Below, piece by piece: positions 6,691-12,985 of a stretch of 12,985 bases of DNA. The stretch comes from an uncultured Bacillaceae bacterium (GTDB lineage Bacteria; Bacillota; Bacilli; Bacillales; Alkalibacillaceae). Within the stretch, counting starts at the first letter, position 1, and each line of letters starts with the position of its first letter. The notes under the pieces were generated by a model. The model made no database searches, was not told where the DNA came from, and saw only the letters and a program-made list of their open reading frames with translations. The translations under genes were made by a program, and so were the position numbers. The stretch is from positions 1-12,985 of the forward strand of contig CALKAL010000090.1 of assembly GCA_937983065.1 (NCBI GenBank), written 5' to 3'.

Positions 6691-7248
6691 TTAATCAAAA
6701 TCGTGATGCCTTATCGCTTCACTCATTTTCATATATTCGCTAAACACATATGCCAATTCATCAATCCGTCTATTAATATCTTCATCCATTAATTCATTAC
6801 GCTCGTTAAACTGACTTGATTGCGTATAAACAAAATTCGGTGTCACTAAACATCGGAAATAATCCAAAATCGGTTTTAATTGATTTTCAATGACTAAATG
6901 ATGTTGGTGTGTTCCACCGTTAGCGACCATCGCAACAGGCTTATATTTTAATCCCCTCGGTGAGATTAAATCAAATAAGTTTTTAAGTACACCTGGAATC
7001 GATCCTTGAAAAATAGTTGAGGCGATAATGTAGCCATCCGCATTTTCCATTTTATCGATTAATAGTTGGGTATCTTCATTATAATCGTGAATTTCTCTTC
7101 CATCGGCAAAATCCATCGTGTAATCCTTTAAATCTAACAGTTCGATTGTATATTGATCATTATATTTATTCAACGATTGTTCAACTTCAGAAAGCAACAC
7201 TTTTGTTTTCTCACCGATGATCGTTCCATTCAGTAAAAGAACTTTCAA
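6691..7248 (-). CDS. NADPH-dependent FMN reductase family flavoprotein
   Basis: This is a flavodoxin-like oxidoreductase of 185 residues, typical of the NADPH-dependent FMN reductase family (quinone, azo or FMN reductases). The N-terminal strand MKVLLLNGTIIGEKTK carries the loop that holds the FMN phosphate. The segment STIFQGSIPGVLKNLFDLI (77-95) is the family's flavin-ring and dimer motif, and MVANGGTHQHHL (108-119) is a second flavin-side loop. The start is taken as TTG 7248, nine bases after AAGGGG. An upstream in-frame TTG at 7278 would put that SD inside the gene. It is a single-gene transcript, divergent from the 3D-domain gene and convergent with the crotonase. The physiological acceptor cannot be inferred. 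Confidence 0.85.
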   Translation of the reverse strand: MKVLLLNGTIIGEKTKVLLSEVEQSLNKYNDQYTIELLDLKDYTMDFADGREIHDYNEDTQLLIDKMENADGYIIASTIFQGSIPGVLKNLFDLISPRGLKYKPVAMVANGGTHQHHLVIENQLKPILDYFRCLVTPNFVYTQSSQFNERNELMDEDINRRIDELAYVFSEYMKMSEAIRHHDFD

Positions 7249-7286
7249 TCTGATAATCCCCTTCCAAGAAAACTTCAATTATTGTT

Positions 7287-7315
7287 ATCGTATTATTTAT
7301 TTCATCCTTTGTGAA
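7287..7315 (-). promoter_or_regulatory. Candidate sigma-A promoter of the FMN reductase gene
   Basis: On the minus strand, TTCACA (7310-7315, 5/6 to consensus) is 17 bases from TACGAT (7287-7292, 4/6). Transcription would start near 7280, giving a leader of about 32 bases with the SD in it. Confidence 0.5.
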
Positions 7316-7446
7316 AACATACGTACACTAACTTACATTTTAAACAGTAAAGATGATGTCCGGTCAAACGATAAGCACTTTGTTAAATATGAAGATTCTG
7401 ATTTATTACACGCCATGTCATACAATTGTAAGTCCTCTGTTCCGCT

Positions 7447-7481
7447 CCTGTCATTTCATTGTGATGACAGGCTGTTATACT
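7447..7481 (+). promoter_or_regulatory. Promoter with overlapping inverted repeat before the 3D-domain gene
   Basis: CCTGTCAT (7447-7454) and ATGACAGG (7464-7471) are perfect 8-bp inverted arms nine bases apart. Two bases later comes an extended -10, TGTTATACT (7473-7481). The repeat covers the place where a -35 would be, and no good -35 is present, so it is a candidate operator or activator site. A transcription start near 7488 leaves a leader of about 35 bases. Confidence 0.5.
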
Positions 7482-7522
7482 GCATAGGAAGCGAAAACAG
7501 TCTTTAATTAGGAGGGTTTACA

Positions 7523-8146
7523 ATGAAATCAATCCTATTGAGTATGATATCACTATTTTTATTAAGCTCTAGCTTATTTTTAGTTGGGCAGGAGCGAAAA
7601 GAAGACGAGCAACGAGAAGAGAACGAGGTATTCATTGTTCTGAATTCAACAAACTATCATACTGAATTGAAAAATAAAGAGGATATTAAAGTTATAGAAA
7701 AAGATGTTGTTGAACAATCTGCAGAAAAGCCTAAATCAACTGTAAAAAAAGAATCTGATGCAGTTAAATCGAAGGGTAATGGACAAGCTAAAGAAGAAAC
7801 GAAATCTAACACTACGCAAGAGGAGAATATCGTTCAAACAAATGAACAAAATGATGGACAAACTATGTACGTTACTGCGACAGCCTACACTGCTCATTGT
7901 GATGGTTGCACGGGCATAACATACACAGGCATTAACTTAAAAGACAATCCGAATCAAAAAGTGATTGCCGTTGACCCAAATGTTATTCCTTTAGGATCAA
8001 AGGTTTGGGTAGAAGGCTACGGAACGGCAATCGCCGCTGATATTGGTGGCGCCATTAAAGGAAATCGCATCGACGTTTTTATTCCGAACGAAGCCGATGC
8101 GAAACGATTCGGCATGCAACAGCTTAGAATTAAAATTGTAGAATAA
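7523..8146 (+). CDS. Exported 3D-domain protein, likely cell-wall active
   Basis: This 207-residue protein has an N-terminal hydrophobic signal or anchor (residues 3-21), a charged, low-complexity Lys/Glu/Asn/Gln-rich stretch of about 90 residues, and a C-terminal 3D domain (about 115-207). The three aspartates that name the domain are visible: Asp151 in VDPNVIPLG, Asp173 in AADIGGAIKG and Asp184 in NRIDVF. The 3D domain is a double-psi beta-barrel related to the catalytic part of MltA lytic transglycosylase and is found in Bacillus YuiC and YocH-like wall proteins, so peptidoglycan cleavage outside the cell is the likely role. No LysM or SH3 wall-binding domain is visible. Cys126 and Cys129 (HCDGC) are close together near the domain start and might form a disulfide. 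AGGAGG (7510-7515) precedes ATG 7523. Confidence 0.85.
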   Translation: MKSILLSMISLFLLSSSLFLVGQERKEDEQREENEVFIVLNSTNYHTELKNKEDIKVIEKDVVEQSAEKPKSTVKKESDAVKSKGNGQAKEETKSNTTQEENIVQTNEQNDGQTMYVTATAYTAHCDGCTGITYTGINLKDNPNQKVIAVDPNVIPLGSKVWVEGYGTAIAADIGGAIKGNRIDVFIPNEADAKRFGMQQLRIKIVE

Positions 8147-8153
8147 AAAAACG

Positions 8154-8232
8154 AGCAACTTTCTTAATAGAAACGATGAGGCAATGCGTGACCCCTCACA
8201 ATCTATTATGAAAGTTGCTTTTTTATTTTTTA
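8154..8232. terminator. Bidirectional terminator between the 3D-domain gene and ohr
   Basis: AGCAACTTTC (8154-8163) pairs perfectly with GAAAGTTGCT (8210-8219). Inner pairing (AATAGA with TCTATT, GAGG with CCTC) makes a long interrupted stem. T-rich tracts follow on both strands: plus after 8219, minus complementary to 8144-8150. It therefore ends the 3D-domain gene and can also stop transcripts from ohr. The 8233-8300 stretch shows only short self-complementary bits. Confidence 0.85.
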
Positions 8233-8300
8233 GTCGTTTGAATTTCTGCATTTGAATCGGAAGTGACCATTCACCATAGCGAAGTCACCGCTACGCAAGC

Positions 8301-8717
8301 TTATTTTGCAACAGCGACTAATTCAACATCAACATTACCCCGTGTTGCCTTTGAATAAGGGCAGACTTGGTGAGCTTTCTCCATTAAATCTTCAGCATCT
8401 TCTTGACTAACACCGCTAATTTCTGAAGTTAGTCTAACACTAATTTTAAATCCACCATCCGCTTCATCATTCATAAAATTAACTTCCGCTGTCGTCGTTG
8501 ATTCAATATTTTTGTCGTTATTTTTCGCGACTAAGTTTAATGCTCCGTCATAACAAGCGGAATAGCCGCAAGCAAACAATTGTTCAGGGTTTGTCCCTGT
8601 TTTATCCGTCTTTTCTGTTGGCATGACGAGATCTAAATCAATCAAACCATCATCCGATTTAACATGACCCCCACGGCCACCTTGTGCTGTTGCTTTTGAA
8701 GTGAATAATACATCCAT
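8301..8717 (-). CDS. ohr: Organic hydroperoxide resistance protein (OsmC/Ohr family)
   Basis: This is a thiol peroxidase of the Ohr group, 138 residues, which reduces organic and fatty-acid hydroperoxides in the cytoplasm. The reactive Cys55 in FACGYSACYDGAL and the resolving Cys119 in VCPYSKATRGN are both present, with Arg15 and Glu45 (in NPEQLF) as the likely active-site partners. An extra Cys50 sits five residues before the reactive one. ATG 8717 is the start, eight bases after AAAGGAG; the GTG at 8726 overlaps that SD. In Bacillus such genes are usually repressed by the redox sensor OhrR. A fitting palindrome overlaps the start region here, but no ohrR gene lies in the window. Confidence 0.93.
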   Translation of the reverse strand: MDVLFTSKATAQGGRGGHVKSDDGLIDLDLVMPTEKTDKTGTNPEQLFACGYSACYDGALNLVAKNNDKNIESTTTAEVNFMNDEADGGFKISVRLTSEISGVSQEDAEDLMEKAHQVCPYSKATRGNVDVELVAVAK

Positions 8718-8730
8718 TTTTACCACTCCT

Positions 8731-8751
8731 TTAAAATTTTCATAATTTTAA
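8731..8751. promoter_or_regulatory. Candidate OhrR-type operator
   Basis: TTAAAATT (8731-8738) and AATTTTAA (8744-8751) are perfect 8-bp inverted arms with a 5-base spacer, placed between the predicted start site near 8754 and the SD of ohr. AT-rich inverted repeats at this position are typical of OhrR control, but the match to a known OhrR box is only partial. Confidence 0.45.
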
Positions 8752-8760
8752 TGTACCCTA

Positions 8761-8788
8761 ACTATAACGTTTCCAAACAGAAGGTCAA
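8761..8788 (-). promoter_or_regulatory. Sigma-A promoter of ohr
   Basis: On the minus strand, TTGACC (8783-8788) and TATAGT (8761-8766) are 16 bases apart. The promoter begins only about 10 bp beyond the end of the acetyltransferase gene, so ohr can be transcribed alone although both genes share a strand. Confidence 0.65.
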
Positions 8789-8798
8789 CCTAAATCAC

Positions 8799-9239
8799 TT
8801 ACTGTTTATAAACCATTTCCACGTGATCAATCCCATCAAGTAAATACGGTTCACTAATCGTTTCAAATCCACACTTTCGATAAAACTCTTCTAAATGGGC
8901 CTGGGCTTCTATTAAAATATTTGATTTTCCCCAGCTATTAATAATATCAATCGACTTTTTTACTAACTCTGTACCGAGTCCAGACCTTCTTTTGTCTTGT
9001 TTAGTAATGACCCGTCCAATAGAAGCTTCTTGAAATTTCACCCCACGAGGTATGAGCCGACTGTAGGCAATGATTTCATCAGCTTCCTTTTTAAATAAAT
9101 GGGTCGCTTTTTGGTCAAAATTATCAAGCTCTGGATATGGACAATTTTGCTCAACGATAAATACATCAACCCGCAATTTCAAAATGGCGTATAATTCTTC
9201 ATTCGTTAACTGATCAAACGTTTTTATAACCCAACTCAT
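8799..9239 (-). CDS. GNAT family N-acetyltransferase, ElaA-like
   Basis: This 146-residue protein is a GCN5-related acetyltransferase. The N-terminal half carries the ElaA signature FIVEQNCPYPELD (27-39). RRSGLG (84-89) is the acetyl-CoA pyrophosphate loop (R/Q-x-x-G-x-G/A), preceded by the IGRVITK strand. The C-terminal YRKCGFE and DGIDHVEM segments also match ElaA proteins, whose natural substrate is not well defined. ATG 9239 is chosen because GGTGA lies five bases upstream; in-frame TTG 9251 and GTG 9248 have no SD. No terminator separates it from ohr, 82 bp downstream, so some co-transcription is possible. Confidence 0.88.
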   Translation of the reverse strand: MSWVIKTFDQLTNEELYAILKLRVDVFIVEQNCPYPELDNFDQKATHLFKKEADEIIAYSRLIPRGVKFQEASIGRVITKQDKRRSGLGTELVKKSIDIINSWGKSNILIEAQAHLEEFYRKCGFETISEPYLLDGIDHVEMVYKQ

Positions 9240-9344
9240 CTTATTCACCAAGCTTTCATATCAATCAGTTATTATAGATAAGTATATATTAAAGCTTACC
9301 TGTCGAAAATGATATTACAAATTTGTTTCATTCTTACCCTTTTA

Positions 9345-9374
9345 TTGTATTAGTAAATTTAAGTATGTTAAAAT
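9345..9374 (+). promoter_or_regulatory. Candidate promoter of the SurA-N-like lipoprotein gene
   Basis: TTGTAT (9345-9350) is 18 bases from TAAAAT (9369-9374), which also carries the extended TG at 9366-9367. Transcription would start near 9381, about 34 bases before the ATG. Confidence 0.5.
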
Positions 9375-9414
9375 TCATAGTCGAAGGAAGAAAAGCCCTA
9401 AAGGAAGTGTTTAA

Positions 9415-10080
9415 ATGAAAAAAATAACGTTGCTTATCTCACTGGCATTAATGATGGTCTTCATTGCCGCTTGTCAAGGAGATGATGCTGGTGACATAGA
9501 CGTCGATGTCGTAGCTACGGTCAATGGTGAAGATATTACTGCCGAAGACCTTTTAGAAAATGAACAATTCATCATTGATAATTATGAAATGGCTGGCTTA
9601 TCCGTTGATGGTAACGAAGATGAAATTCGTGAAACTGCTTTAAACCAGCTCATTAATACGAGAATTATCGTACAAAATGCGATCAATGATAATTTAGCCC
9701 CTTCTGATGAAGAGCTCGATGAAGAGTTTGAAACATTCATCGCGGAGCTTAAAGAGTACCACGGTAGCGATAATATTGATGAAATTTTAGAGCAATTTAA
9801 TACGAACGAAGCTGAGTTGAAAGAGGATCTTCGTACAGACCTTACTATTCAAAGTTATATCGATACAAATATAACTGTTGATGACGTTTCAGATGAAGAA
9901 TTACAGGAAGCATACGATGAATATGCAGAATATCTTGAAAGTATCGAAGAAGATGTACCTCCATTAGATGAGGTTCGAGAATTATTAGAGCAACAAATTG
10001 CCAATGACAAAAATGTAGAAGCACAACGGGAATTAATTGAAAGACTCCGAGAAGACAGTGAAATAGAAATTATGATCTAA
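9415..10080 (+). CDS. Acidic lipoprotein with SurA/PrsA N-terminal-like chaperone domain
   Basis: This 221-residue protein has a signal peptide ending in IAAC with the lipidated Cys at 20, so it should be anchored outside the cytoplasmic membrane. Residues from about 32 (VVATVNGEDITAEDLL) resemble the N-terminal helical domain of SurA, PrsA and trigger-factor-like chaperones, continuing with helices rich in Glu and Asp (ALNQLINTRIIVQNAI, then DEELDEEFETF). The parvulin prolyl-isomerase domain that PrsA carries between its helical parts is missing, so this is a short foldase-like chaperone without rotamase activity. The mature chain is very acidic. SD AAGGAAG (9401-9407) precedes ATG 9415. It is a single-gene unit with its own promoter and terminator. 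Role in secretion or folding is inferred; client proteins are unknown. Confidence 0.75.
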   Translation: MKKITLLISLALMMVFIAACQGDDAGDIDVDVVATVNGEDITAEDLLENEQFIIDNYEMAGLSVDGNEDEIRETALNQLINTRIIVQNAINDNLAPSDEELDEEFETFIAELKEYHGSDNIDEILEQFNTNEAELKEDLRTDLTIQSYIDTNITVDDVSDEELQEAYDEYAEYLESIEEDVPPLDEVRELLEQQIANDKNVEAQRELIERLREDSEIEIMI

Positions 10081-10118
10081 AAAAATGGCAGTTCTAAAAA
10101 ATAGGACTGCCTTTTTTT
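10078..10118. terminator. Bidirectional terminator between the lipoprotein and methyltransferase genes
   Basis: GGCAGTTCTA (10087-10096) pairs with TAGGACTGCC (10102-10111), 10 bp with one G-T wobble and a 5-base loop. Seven Ts follow on the plus strand (10112-10118), and ATTTTTTT follows on the minus strand, so it serves both converging genes. Confidence 0.9.
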
Positions 10119-10158
10119 ATCGGTATTATCGACATAGTTATGGATCACTCTAAACAAA

Positions 10159-10836
10159 TCATTTTTGTAACATAAATAACCACATAAAGGATAAAGCTTG
10201 TTTTAATTCTTCGGATAAAGATTCAATCATTTCTAATTTCACGCCTCGTTTGTAAATCCCTTCAGAACCGACTATGTTGAGCCCATACTCTTTGGCTAGT
10301 CGACTTAATTCCCAGGGCATCATCGTATTCATAATTACATCCTCACCGTACACTCGATTATAGCTATTAACTCGAGGCATCGCAGTCGGTCCTAGTATAC
10401 CAATACATAAATATCCCGACGGCTTAACGACTTGAATTAATTTTTCTAACGCAACAGAAGGCACTTCCGCCCATTCGATTGACGTAATGGCAATGACACT
10501 GTCGAAAGAGGCATCTTTAAATGGTAAATGAAGCATGTCCGCTTGTAAAAATGCAAGACCATCCATTTCAACTGTTTTTCGCTCTCGAGATAAGGCAATC
10601 ATTTCATCCGATAAATCGACGCCTGTGACGTGATAACCTTTTTCCCATAGTTTAAAAGATCCATATCCGTCACCACAGCCGACATCTAGCACCGAACTCC
10701 CCTTTGGAACATATTTTTCGAAAAAAGGAATAACTTTTTTTCGACTCCCTTCATCCCAATAATTTTGACTACTTTTTCCCCAAACTGTTGCTTGCTCATC
10801 CCATTGTTTTTTTGCCTTTTCATGCCAAAGTGACAT
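10159..10836 (-). CDS. Class I SAM-dependent methyltransferase
   Basis: This is a 225-residue Rossmann-fold methyltransferase. Motif I VLDVGCGDGYGS (49-60) binds SAM, Asp74 in GVDLS is the acidic residue that holds the ribose, Asp100 in LQADMLHLPF is the adenine-side motif, and VVKPSGYLCI (136-145) is the post-motif strand. The first 45 residues (MSLWHEKAKKQWDEQATVWG) form the helical cap common in Bacillus proteins of this group. The substrate cannot be read from the sequence; small-molecule methylation is more likely than RNA or DNA, since no nucleic-acid domain is seen. GAGGTG (10843-10848) precedes ATG 10836 by six bases. A perfect 12-bp palindrome (10863-10874) sits just upstream of the SD, and no convincing -10/-35 pair was found. 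Confidence 0.88.
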   Translation of the reverse strand: MSLWHEKAKKQWDEQATVWGKSSQNYWDEGSRKKVIPFFEKYVPKGSSVLDVGCGDGYGSFKLWEKGYHVTGVDLSDEMIALSRERKTVEMDGLAFLQADMLHLPFKDASFDSVIAITSIEWAEVPSVALEKLIQVVKPSGYLCIGILGPTAMPRVNSYNRVYGEDVIMNTMMPWELSRLAKEYGLNIVGSEGIYKRGVKLEMIESLSEELKQALSFMWLFMLQK

Positions 10837-10950
10837 CGTTTACACCTCACTTTCTATCTAGCCAATCATGATTGCTAATCAGTTTATCTTTTACTTATAT
10901 CTTCTTAATCCAATTCGGAAATTCCTTCATTCAAGGGGGAAAATGTCAAT

Positions 10951-11035
10951 TCCGCGTAAATCACGAAACTTCCGCGCATTTTCATTTTCTTCCGCGCAAA
11001 TTGAAAAAGTTACGCGCATTTTGTTTTCCGTTTAC
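10951..11035. repeat. Array of 20-bp-period direct repeats
   Basis: Four copies begin at exactly 20-bp steps (10951, 10971, 10991, 11011), each opening with TCCGCG or TACGCG followed by YAWWT. A decayed fifth copy starts at 11031 (TTTACGCC). The CG-rich hexamer is conserved while the remaining A/T-rich bases vary. It lies between the terminator of the orphan membrane gene and the start of the methyltransferase gene. Confidence 0.75.
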
Positions 11036-11053
11036 GCCGACACATATTTCCCA

Positions 11054-11084
11054 CAAAAAAATCACTAGCATAACACTAGTGATT
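11054..11084 (-). terminator. Terminator of the orphan membrane protein gene
   Basis: AATCACTAG (11060-11068) and CTAGTGATT (11076-11084) form a perfect 9-bp stem with a 7-base loop. On the minus strand it runs directly into TTTTTTT. It lies about 22 bp after the stop codon of the gene at 11107-11886. Confidence 0.9.
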
Positions 11085-11106
11085 CTCCCAATGTCTTACT
11101 TAACTC

Positions 11107-11886
11107 TTACTCCGCGATTTCTTCCCAGCTAATTTCCACTCGCCCTTTTAAATCATCACCTAAATATGTAAATTCAATCGTTCCACTTTCATCCGCTGTA
11201 AAACGATATGTCCAATCCGATACAGGATTTAAATCACCAAGATCATAAATATTCCGGCTTACTCGAGTTCCGTGTCTGTTCTGTTCTTCAATATCCCAAT
11301 CAACTTCAATTAGATAAACTTTACCAGCTTCAACTGAAATGTCGACTGTTTCTTGCCCATTAAATCGTTCAAATTCGGCTACATAATAGTTTTCTCCAAG
11401 CTCACTTTCAAAACCGACTTTAATCGCTGGATTCACAATCAGAACAAAAGAAAGAATTAATAAAGATGGTAAACCAAATAAGGCGATTCTTTTCCATGAT
11501 TGATGAGCAACTCGGTCTACTCCATAAAATAATAGAAAAGGAAATACAGTAAATATACTACCGTAAGCAACAAAGTAAAAGTAACCCATAACCGATTCAA
11601 AAAAGATTGGGATAAATGTGATGACCCATACTAAAACGCCAACAACGGTATAAGCTAAAGCATAATTTTTCTTACTGGCGATATCGAACTTAACTAGCAA
11701 AGAATCAAGTATAAAAGAAGCTATAATGAGATAGATGCCAAAGATCCCCCAAGCTATGGAACTTGCGAGTAATTCGTATGTATCGGAAACACTTAAACCA
11801 TTAAAAAGAAAAAAACAGACTAGTAAAATAAATAGAGAGAATAAAGAAGCTGCATACTTACTCGATAGTTTTTTTAAAAATGTCAA
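11107..11886 (-). CDS. Uncharacterised five-TM protein with extracytoplasmic C-terminal domain
   Basis: I do not recognise this 259-residue protein. Five hydrophobic segments are visible at about 13-30, 41-63, 76-97, 101-122 and 133-151. A soluble tail of about 105 residues follows, rich in alternating polar/hydrophobic strands (VDISVEAGKVYLIEVDWDI, WTYRFTADESGTIEFTYLG). By length and pattern the tail looks like a small beta-sandwich. Basic residues near the start (KKLSSK) and an odd number of helices put the tail outside the cell. The start is TTG 11886, seven bases after GAGGTG (11894-11899); no ATG fits. It is a single-gene unit, divergent from bdbC, and ends at a clear terminator. No catalytic motif is visible, so no function is proposed. 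Confidence 0.75.
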   Translation of the reverse strand: MTFLKKLSSKYAASLFSLFILLVCFFLFNGLSVSDTYELLASSIAWGIFGIYLIIASFILDSLLVKFDIASKKNYALAYTVVGVLVWVITFIPIFFESVMGYFYFVAYGSIFTVFPFLLFYGVDRVAHQSWKRIALFGLPSLLILSFVLIVNPAIKVGFESELGENYYVAEFERFNGQETVDISVEAGKVYLIEVDWDIEEQNRHGTRVSRNIYDLGDLNPVSDWTYRFTADESGTIEFTYLGDDLKGRVEISWEEIAE

Positions 11887-12010
11887 AATGAATCACCTCG
11901 TATTTTCTAGTTATATCGTAACATAATATACAAGATTAATTTGCAGTTTATTAGCAATTATTTTTTTCCTTTTGTCACATAAAAAACATATTATTATTAG
12001 TTCATATCAC

Positions 12011-12039
12011 TTACTTTATCCGTAGTTTCGTACTATAAT
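12011..12039 (+). promoter_or_regulatory. Candidate promoter of bdbC and the thioredoxin gene
   Basis: A perfect TATAAT (12034-12039) lies 17 bases after a weak -35, TTACTT (12011-12016). Transcription would start near 12046, about 26 bases before the bdbC ATG. The poor -35 may mean help from an activator. Confidence 0.5.
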
Positions 12040-12071
12040 TCTCTTATACGAAAAATGAATAAGGTGAGGCT

Positions 12072-12497
12072 ATGAGTAAACGTTTAGAAAATAGCATGAT
12101 CTTCATTTGGATCGTCGCTTTAGTAGCAACATTAGGTTCGCTATACTTTTCTGAAATTAGAAATTATGAACCGTGTTTGCTCTGTTGGGTTCAACGCATT
12201 TTCATGTACCCTATCGTTTTAATTATGTTAATTGGTATTATTATTAAAGATAAAAAGGCGATTATTTATTCAGCCGTTTTTTCAGGTATAGGGTTTCTCA
12301 TTTCTTCGTATCATTACATGATTCAAAAAGTATCTTTTTTCCAGGAATCCGCACCGAGCTGTGGAAGAATTCCGTGTACTGGAGAATTTATTAACGTTTT
12401 AGGTTTTATTACGATCCCATTTTTAGCAGGAACAGCATTTCTAATCATTTTTATTACGTCCATTTTAGTATGGAAACGGTTCAAGGAGGATAATTAA
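12072..12497 (+). CDS. bdbC: Disulfide bond formation protein, DsbB/BdbC family
   Basis: This 141-residue protein has four membrane helices and the two cysteine pairs of a quinone-linked thiol oxidase: Cys35/Cys38 in EPCLLCWVQRI at the first external loop, and Cys97/Cys102 in SCGRIPC at the second. It should re-oxidise an extracytoplasmic thiol-disulfide protein and pass electrons to menaquinone. The C-terminal GEFINVLGFITIPFLAGTAF is characteristic of BdbC, and the length matches Bacillus BdbC. AAGGTGAGG (12061-12069) precedes ATG 12072. Its stop codon overlaps the start of the next gene by one base (TAATG), so the two are translationally coupled, and the thioredoxin is the likely partner. 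Confidence 0.92.
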   Translation: MSKRLENSMIFIWIVALVATLGSLYFSEIRNYEPCLLCWVQRIFMYPIVLIMLIGIIIKDKKAIIYSAVFSGIGFLISSYHYMIQKVSFFQESAPSCGRIPCTGEFINVLGFITIPFLAGTAFLIIFITSILVWKRFKEDN

Positions 12498-12964
12498 TGA
12501 AAAAGGTTATTATATTTGGTTCAGCTATCGTTATATTATTTATAGCTATTGCTTTACTGACTAATGCTTCTCAAACTCAAAAGATAGAGGGCAACCCTTA
12601 TGGAAAAGATGATCTTGATACTGCAACAATCGATATTTTAGATGATCCGAATTATCAAAACCTCATATTGCCTGAGGAATTAGAAGAACAATTAGAAAAC
12701 GGTGAAGAGGTAACCGTCTATTTCTTTAGCCCACAATGTGAATTTTGCCTTGAAGCAACACCACGTCTTGTGGAAGTCGCAGATGAAGTTAATGTAGATA
12801 TAAAACAGTATAATTTACTTGAATTTGAACAAGGTTGGAACGATTATAATATTCGTAGCACACCGACGCTCATTCATTTTGAAAATGGTGAAGAGGTTGA
12901 CCGTCTTTTAGGAGCAGCACCAAATGAAGAATTCGAAGCTTTTTTAAGCGCGAATGCGAATTAA
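12497..12964 (+). CDS. Membrane-anchored thioredoxin-family protein
   Basis: This 155-residue protein has one N-terminal hydrophobic segment (about 4-22) that should anchor it outside the membrane, a linker to about residue 60, and a thioredoxin fold. The active site is CEFC (Cys81, Cys84) after YFFSPQ, and the cis-proline loop is STPTL with Pro123. AAGGAGGA (12483-12490) precedes ATG 12497, which overlaps the bdbC stop. Its coupling to BdbC suggests an oxidase partner role, like the DsbA-like BdbD, but the protein is shorter than BdbD (about 220 residues) and has no helical insertion. It is closer to BdbA-type thioredoxins. A reductase role is possible. No terminator is visible before the window ends 21 bp later. 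Confidence 0.85.
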   Translation: MKKVIIFGSAIVILFIAIALLTNASQTQKIEGNPYGKDDLDTATIDILDDPNYQNLILPEELEEQLENGEEVTVYFFSPQCEFCLEATPRLVEVADEVNVDIKQYNLLEFEQGWNDYNIRSTPTLIHFENGEEVDRLLGAAPNEEFEAFLSANAN

Positions 12965-12985
12965 CTCGGATCAATTTTTGTAAAA

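Noticed and set aside
7217..7507. 96-codon plus-strand reading frame
   Set aside because: It overlaps the FMN reductase start and both divergent promoters, and lacks an SD.
10951..11035. CRISPR array
   Set aside because: The period is 20 bp, the conserved core is only about six bases, there are no uniform spacers, and no cas genes are present.
10868..11132. Two overlapping plus-strand reading frames of 66 and 86 codons
   Set aside because: They run through the 20-bp repeat array and a terminator, have no SD and resemble no protein.

Overview
The window looks like chromosomal DNA from a low-GC Bacillota, most probably Bacillaceae. Shine-Dalgarno sites are strong (AGGAGG, GAGGTGAT), some starts are TTG or GTG, promoters are AT-rich sigma-A type, and lipoproteins, a BdbC protein and a 3D-domain protein are present. 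Exported parts of several proteins are very acidic (the BtuF linker, the SurA-like lipoprotein), and a DUF368 undecaprenyl-phosphate transporter is present. Both would fit an alkaliphile or halotolerant species, but that is inference. I see no phage, IS element, tRNA, rRNA or CRISPR.

Layout. Positions 1-137 hold three copies of a 35-bp hairpin repeat. A DUF368 (PopT-type) lipid-carrier transporter follows on the minus strand (168-992). Next, also on the minus strand, is a vitamin B12 uptake operon read btuF-btuC-btuD (4012 down to 1105). Its leader shows a sigma-A promoter, a cobalamin riboswitch, a candidate kissing-loop hairpin, a candidate antiterminator and an intrinsic terminator. Divergent from it, on the plus strand, an NprR-like HTH/TPR regulator (4490-5746) is tightly coupled to a crotonase-fold protein (5752-6522) that lacks both hydratase glutamates. 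Then come an NADPH-dependent FMN reductase (minus), a 3D-domain cell-wall protein (plus), an Ohr peroxidase (minus), an ElaA-like acetyltransferase (minus), a SurA-N-type lipoprotein (plus) and a SAM methyltransferase (minus). Upstream of the methyltransferase is an exact 20-bp-period array. The right end has an orphan five-TM protein (minus) and, divergent from it, a two-gene disulfide module: BdbC plus a membrane-anchored thioredoxin.

How the genes relate. Most units are one- or two-gene transcripts closed by clear hairpin terminators, several of which serve convergent genes. Three units are coherent systems: the riboswitch-controlled B12 importer, the regulator-crotonase pair, and the BdbC-thioredoxin pair. 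Several proteins act at the envelope (PopT, 3D protein, SurA-like lipoprotein, BdbC and thioredoxin, orphan membrane protein), but nothing shows that they form one pathway. The best leads are the readable riboswitch switching model, the regulator-crotonase pair, and the two intergenic repeat families.
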